Assembly (NCBI GenBank): GCA_015852425.1
Contig: JAAAIG010000058.1
Location: forward strand, 17,873 to 81,872
Origin: Gryganskiella cystojenkinii
Lineage: Eukaryota > Mortierellomycota > Mortierellomycetes > Mortierellales > Mortierellaceae
DNA: 64,000 nucleotides
Direction: 5' to 3'
The notes beneath the pieces are model-generated. The model was not told the DNA's origin. It searched no databases and saw nothing but the letters and a program-made list of their open reading frames with translations. The translations under genes were made by a program, and so were the position numbers. Of the stretch, positions 58,101-64,000 are shown piece by piece (positions within the stretch are counted from its first letter, which is position 1; each line of letters opens with the position of its first letter).

Positions 58101-61100
58101 TGGTTGAAGTGACAAAAATAAATAAAAAAATTAACATCTTCATACACTAGAAGGAATTTCGAATATTGTTGCAAGTAACATTAAGTGGCCCTGTTCTCGT
58201 TACCACTTGAACTCCAAGGTTGCCACCATGGCTGGACTATCGAAAAAGTCCTGACCTGCAATATCCGTAAATGCAGATTTCGACGCGGCTTTGCCTGATG
58301 TCCAGGGTCGATATGTTCCATACATGGACAGTTTCGGGAATGGTGCCACATAAATCCTGTGTGAATATGGCGCTTGCATCGTCATCTTTTCATCCTCAGC
58401 AGCGACATCCCTCTTGGGTGGGAATCGAGCATGGCGTCGGTCCCGAATCGAGTTTTCGACACTCAAGGTACTGAGCATATTCATCCTCCGGAAGGGTAAC
58501 TGAGATCGCAAACTGAACACCGGTTTCGAGTAGTCGTTCACGTTATTGGATTTTTCAAATGGTTTCGTCCAAAACATCAACTTGGACTTTAACCAGGCTC
58601 CATATTCGGGGTTTGCGATCACAGCATGTGAGGCAACGTAGCCAAAGTTATGCGCAGGCACGTACGAGGCCTTGCGGAACATATCGGCCAAGAGAGCAGG
58701 GTATCGATCTGACAATTCGTCCAAGCATTGAACTGCGGGCATAAGATACGCAGGATGGTACCGTTTCGCGTTCAAGATGCAGTAATCAATAAAAGCCTCA
58801 ACTAAAGGTCCATTCCTGACCTCGATCGCTCGCTTGATCGGGTTCAGGGCTCGGTTATCACGAGGAATCCAGTCACCGTTCGAAAAGCTCAAAAGACCCT
58901 CGACAAAGATGTGGTTCGCGTGCTTGAGGTATGGTTGGTCGAGCAATAACGTTAAGATTGTAACTACATCAGGCTTGGCTGTCTTGACTGGTGGCGTTCG
59001 CTCCGGAGAATCACTTTGGCTATCCTGTCTAAGGCCATGTGGGAGCAGATGAAAGTCGTCGTCCTCGTCGTCCTGGCGTCTGTTGGCATTGCCGTGGATC
59101 GTGACACCCTCACCGACCACAATAGGCATATGTACAGGAGTGTCGACATTTTCGGTAGTGGGATTGATCGACGTTGGCACTGTACGAGGAGAATTCTGGA
59201 GACTCGATTTCGGCTTGCTGCTAGTTTTGTTGTTGTTGCTGTTGTTATCATCATCCCCGTCATCATTGTCCGTCCTTTCTGCTCTTGCTCTCGCTTTGCG
59301 AGCTTTGCCAGCGGTCCATCCCGTCCTGTTCTTTGGGGCATAAGTCCCAATGGACATCATTCGGTTTATATGCTCGCGCGTGAACCGAACAATGGCCTCG
59401 GCATGATCCTCAAATGTAAAGGACTGCTGCGAATTGTCCCTAGTAGTGGCCTTCTTACTTTCCCGACTTGAGTACGCATACGCGGACGCCAACAGGTGAA
59501 CACTCCGGAAACAAAAAGCAATCGCAAAACGGGCTCCGACAGTGTACCCAGGGATAGAATACATCTTCTTTTTCTGTTTCTCGCCCAACCTGATTTCCGC
59601 CACAGTATTGCCCAAGATGTGATCCACGTAGATCGAGGTACTAGAAGATTCCTGGTAGTAATCTGCAACATTTGTGGACTTGTAAGCGGATCCACCAGGC
59701 TCAGATTCCTTCTCATCCTTGGGCTGACTCCAGAAGCACTGAAGGCTGCACTTTTGATTCTCGGGCATGGGAAGGTTCCAAATTTGAAGAGAATGCGTTC
59801 CATTGACGGCAAAACGAAGTCCGTCCGGGAGGAAATAGGCAGTCAACAGACTCTCTGGGTGGACCACATCTTTCGTCGTTGCGCGCATCCATGGCTCTGG
59901 AACGAATGAGAAGATGATCTTTTGTGTCCTTTCTGTTAAGTTTTCCTCGATCACTTCGACTCGATGGACCCAGTAAGAAACACCATCGCCCTCAGGCAAA
60001 AGCTCCCTGTGGTACCCTGTCAAGAGTCGATACTGCTTCGGCTTTTCCTCTTCCTCGAACCGCCACCCCGTGACAGATTCTGCAGGATCTGCAAGCTCTA
60101 CAGAGTCACTGTTCTTGATTACCTTGGAACTCATGGGCTGATGCGAGATGTAAAAGTTGATTTTGGGTCCATCTGACTCGCAGATAATACCTCGGTTCCA
60201 ATTGCCTTTGGTATAGAAAAACGACAGGATCGTCGAACCGATAGTGGGAATAGGGAAATCATTGATCCGTATCTCAGACTTAAGTTGCAGCGTGTCTAAG
60301 ATCCAGGCCGTAAGCTTGAACGTGTCACTGTCGCGCAAGATAACGAGAAGTTGATCATCCTGAGCATGAAATCCGACATGTTCAATCTTGGATCCTGGGA
60401 ACTTGCGGTCATCGATGGCCATGCCTGTATTGGCGAAATAAGTCGTCAGGCTTCCATCCACGCTCGCCAGAGCGACGATCGACTCGTGAGGTGATATCGC
60501 CATTTTGGTATGTCCTCGGAAAGTCGGTCCTTTGAAGCGCGCATTTTCAATACTCGAGATGTGTGCGATATTCGATCCTGTCAGCAAGTTCCAGATGGTG
60601 CAACTGCGACCTCCGTCCTCTAGCCACATAAAGGTGTTGCTGCTGATCGCCTCCATCATCATCTTGCAGGTGATGCGCCTTGAAAGAGTCGGAATAAGGT
60701 CGCTCAGCGTGATGGTGTGAAGTCGGCTCCACTTCTTATCAGGGGAGATCTCGTAGACATCAAGGTAGAGACCATTGCAGGCGATAAACAGCGAGTTCCG
60801 TTGTGCTTCTGGCTGTAGTGGCCTTGATTTATAGGCATCGTTCGATTCATCGCCATTGTTGTTCTCGTCCTCGGCAGGCTCGGTCCCAAGTGAGGAATTG
60901 ACGTCGTTCTTTTCCCAGTCACTCTTCTTCATCTCGGGTAAGAAGGAGCCATAGCCGATAAAGTTTTGGAGGAGGGAATGGTCCGAGGTCACGTCATGGA
61001 GTTGAACATTATCCTCAGAAGTATCCTCAGTGATCGTTGCACCGTCCTGAGCCGAGCGATCATCTGTTGATTGATCCTTTTCGTTCATGTTACTGACTTG

Positions 61101-63098
61101 AGGCGTATCCATATCGAGTACAACATTCCGTTGAGGAACCAACGGGTTGTTGAAGAGTCGAAACCGGAACGTTGATCGCTCGACCTCGGCGCCATCAGCC
61201 CATTGACCAATCTTAGGTTCCTGAAATATCGCAATCTGATCACCCGTTGTCGAAATCGCCAGTCCAATTGCCAGATCTCCGATTCCCGGGTGTCGAACAG
61301 TTGCAACAGCAGATGTCTTGTAAAGTTTGTTGAGCTGTTTGCCATAAGCGCTGGTCGGGTTTCGCACAATGCTCATATCATAGACCTTGATGAAGGCTGC
61401 ATCCTTGGCGAGTGCGAGGGTTGCAAGGAACCGACTACCCTTGGCGTTAGCTATCCTAGTGATCGGAGCTGGCGTCGGCAGCAATGGAGCTTCCTGTGGG
61501 CATGGACGAGGTTTAGTTGTGTCGATGGAAAAGTTGGGGATTGCTGCACGCTTTGCGACCATGTTCCAGACACCGTCTATTCGATACCGGGGAAGGTTTT
61601 TGTTTAGCTACTAACAAACACGATTGATACTAGTGGTTCACTGTAGTCAGGAGGGGATGATTGGTGTGGAGTTCTTCCTCGGCTCAATCACACCCTTTCT
61701 CCCAAGAGGGTCGGATTGCGGAAATTTTACCTTGTGTCTCCACCCGCAGGGCCATGGGTCGGATCTCTACGTGTTCGATAACCAATCCAGTGTACTCGTC
61801 CCGCCCCTGGTTTTCATTGTTGCGCAACATGACTTGGACTCTGCAGTTACCTACATGCGGTTGGACAATCAGCTTCTCTTCCAGCATCAGGTTATACCAC
61901 TGGCCCTTGGCTATAATCATTTTGATTGATGTAAGTGGTGGCCATGTTATTTATCTATTGACGATTTCGTGCGTATTCGAAGTAATCAAAGAGAGATATA
62001 TCAAAGAATGCGTACCAAGCAAGCTGAGTTTGTGCGCTGGCATAATGACGTCTAAGGAACCACTGATGTCAGGCTCGGTCTAAAAGAGGCGTAAAAAGCA
62101 AAAAATATAATAAAAAACACACGGAGCGATAGTTAGTCACGTTTACGTGGATCGGGGGCCGAGTCCATCACACAAAGCACACGAAGGAGGAAAAAAAAAC
62201 TTACGTCGTACAAAACATTGACGACAAAATGAACTCCGTTGGGGATCGAAAAGTTTTCCAGAGCCTTGACACGCCAGTGAACGTTATAGAATCCGGCACT
62301 ATGGTTCTTGAACTCTGCGCAGAGCTGCAATGAATAAACGCGAGTAACAGAAATCGGGGGTTTCGAGAATTTGGTGAGGATTAGAATATAAGGATCGACT
62401 GTTGAAAATGAAGATCAGGCAGAATCCAGGGGGATGGAGCATGAAATATCTTGACTTCTCGAGAGAAACGTACCTTGAACGCAGCTGTTTGTGCAGGGAG
62501 ATGGGCTGCCATGTCCGGTCTAATGGTATTACGAAGAAGCGGAAAAGTAAAGGCTTGTTATATTCAACTGGATAAGAGGCGAGAAGCGAGAAGAGGAGAG
62601 AAACAAAAACATGAAGTCAAAAACGTACAATGGTCGGAAGTGTGGTCCCCTATGGTTGAAATTGGAGAAATGAAAGGGAAGGTTGTTAGCAAAAGCAGTT
62701 ATTTAGTCAGTATCGTCGACGGAAAGACACTCTCGTGAAGATACTCACTGTGGTCTGCCATTGACGGAGTAGGTCCTGCTTCGAGAGAAGGACATGTCAT
62801 CGGAGCAAAAGAACCGTCTCTGTGGATCGTTGCAGGGCTCTGTGGGTTTGATGGCGTTGTCGTGGGATGAGGGGTGCATCGAGGCTCGCAGTTTTGCAAA
62901 CGAGGATGGCGGCTTTTCCTCAAGTGAGTCGTCAATTTCGGCCATGTTGGAGGTGGTCGTAGGTACTGTTGCTGCTGTGGCTGCTGCCGTGGCGGCCCTG
63001 GTGACTGTGGCCGTGGCCGTTGGAGCTATGGTTGGACTTTCGTTCATAGTTTGGAGTTGGACAGTAGAGTCTCCCGCACTCTTGTTCTTCCAAAACAT
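55152..63098 (-). CDS. TRP-like ion channel with PP2-like and beta-propeller N-terminal regions
   Basis: Thirteen exons give 2171 residues: 63098-62749, 62649-62629, 62519-62474, 62324-62205, 62079-62016, 61910-61731, 61576-58204, 58088-57855, 57736-57583, 57445-57200, 57094-56980, 56872-56792 and 56683-55152. Residues about 139-258 form a beta-rich unit ending YTGLVIEHVEIRPM, resembling plant phloem-protein-2 lectins. A WD40-like region follows to about 1150. Six membrane segments (about 1390-1634) carry a pore loop FFSALSATYFFLAGRYD and an S6 end LLLNILIALMNDAF, as in TRP channels. The cytosolic tail (about 1661-2171) has a coiled coil and Gln/Ser/Pro-rich disorder. Established: the ion_trans fold passes cations. 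Inference: a membrane cation channel gated through its large soluble region. The frame from 61562 alone would miss the first six exons. Confidence 0.85.
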
Positions 63099-64000
63099 AG
63101 GGTGGTGTTTCTTTTTTTCGTTGTCAGGTCCCCTTCTTCCGTTGTGAGGATACCAGTCAACGATTATTGTGAGAAGAGTCGATCCAGTGTGTGTTCTTGC
63201 CTTGTTGGAAAGAAAGGACGAGGTTGTTTGGTATGGGGTCAAAGCTTATTAAAAGGGAGGTGAAAAAGGACACGCGTGATAGAGAGACGCGAGTTGCTGA
63301 TCGACTAAAGTGAATTACAAAATGATAATACTGCCGATGGGGAAATAGTAATTGACCCAGAGGAGATGGAGGAGGAGGAGGAATTCAAAAAAGTGAATGC
63401 ATAGAAGTGGGGACAATGCAAAAAAGAAAAAACAAACAAACAAAAGAAAAAGAGCTCTCAAAGGACAAAAAATGACCGAGAACTACTTTAGAAGCCTCCT
63501 CCCTTTTGGTCCATGCCAACTTGCCTCTTCCTGCCATTGTATCCTTGCTTTTGAGGGGATTTTTGTTCTCTTTTCCCGTCTTCTTCTCCTCCTCAACAAT
63601 GATTTCCCTTCTTGAAGACAATCCAACCTCCGTCACTTGGCTCCCCTACTTTTTCTCCTCTCTGGCTTTTTACTACGACCGTTGGCTGTTCCTCTGTTGT
63701 TTTTACCCCTTGTTCCTTTGCCTGCTCACGGAAAGTACTAACCACAACAAATAAAGGATCGAAAAGAAATTTTGCTCTCTTTTTTTTGGTCCCTTGTAAT
63801 ACTGCAGTTGAGCCGATTTCATTTTTCCAGCAGCGATATGATGACCATGACAGTTGGGTATCGACCGTTTTCTGCTCATGACCAATGCAGGTTTGCATTT
63901 TTTTGCCTCAAATCTAAGCCAAGAAACAAATGGCGTCGACAGCAACGGATCGATCTTAGCTCTTCTGCGGTGCGCTGTGGTCTTTTTTTTTTTTTTTTTT
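63099..64000. other. 5' flank of the channel gene, to window end
   Basis: About 900 bases with A-rich and T-rich runs, ending in poly-T at the window edge. It should include the channel promoter. No other gene is supported. Confidence 0.5.

Noticed and set aside
63930..63960. Sequence resembling the 3' end of the tRNA-Ser gene (tggcgtcgacagca)
   Set aside because: The similarity stops after about 14 bases and no T arm follows.
1..64000. CRISPR arrays, bacterial operons, insertion sequences, retrotransposon remnants
   Set aside because: No direct-repeat/spacer structure, terminal repeats, reverse transcriptase or transposase motifs were seen. The window is eukaryotic.

Overview
The window reads as nuclear DNA of an early-diverging filamentous fungus, most likely Mortierellomycotina (Mortierella/Linnemannia type). 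Genes lie on both strands and are interrupted by short introns with GTAAG/GTACG donors. The conserved set (ISY1, XRCC4, AHA1, DMAC1-like, XMAP215/Dis1, RAX1-like) is eukaryotic. Several large proteins (a leader-plus-pseudokinase protein, paralogous type-I-like membrane proteins, a channel with a huge N-terminal region) resemble families I associate with Mortierellaceae. The taxon is inference, not a database match. All exon junctions below were worked out by hand; phases and total lengths were checked to be consistent.

Layout: 1-1588 (-) a 3'-truncated MYND/SET methyltransferase. 2212-9558 (-) an 11-exon, five-TOG XMAP215/CKAP5-type microtubule polymerase. 11350-15825 (+) a 1451-aa protein ending in a pseudokinase. 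16279-17651 (-) ISY1. 18046-18631 (-) a DMAC1-like mitochondrial protein. 19015-21503 (+) an XRCC4 homologue. 21915-22712 (-) an SDR oxidoreductase. 23918-25400 (+) two small secreted proteins. 25764-28375 (+) a UBXN4-like UBX protein. 29261-29341 (-) tRNA-Ser(AGA). 29679-35171 (-) a giant RAX1-like RGS/membrane protein. 36485-36782 (+) another small secreted peptide. 37146-39167 (+) an F-box protein. 39345-42143 and 44453-46338 (+) two paralogous single-pass membrane proteins flanking BUG22/CFAP20 (42383-43629, +). 47476-48591 (-) a secreted ten-repeat protein. 51925-53609 (-) AHA1 with a hydrophobic tail. 53961-54776 (-) a GNAT acetyltransferase. 55152-63098 (-) a 13-exon, 2171-aa TRP-like channel. 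A 10-N assembly gap sits at 51176-51185.

The most notable system is a dispersed family of four secreted-protein loci (23.9, 25.1, 36.5 and 47.5-48.6 kb) sharing a short two-cysteine module of form C-P-x-x-W-(x)n-[FW]-G-x-G-P-x-C. The largest member carries ten modules, with Lys-Arg sites repeated at exactly 216 bp, as in a Kex2-processed polypeptide precursor. Other leads are a double-Asn pseudokinase (HRD to HLN, DFG to NFG) fused to a fungal leader and an internal repeat array, an apparent PP2/Nictaba-like domain on a TRP-like channel, an AHA1 with a tail-anchor-like C-terminus, an RGS domain broken up by giant low-complexity insertions, and CFAP20 in a presumably non-flagellate fungus.
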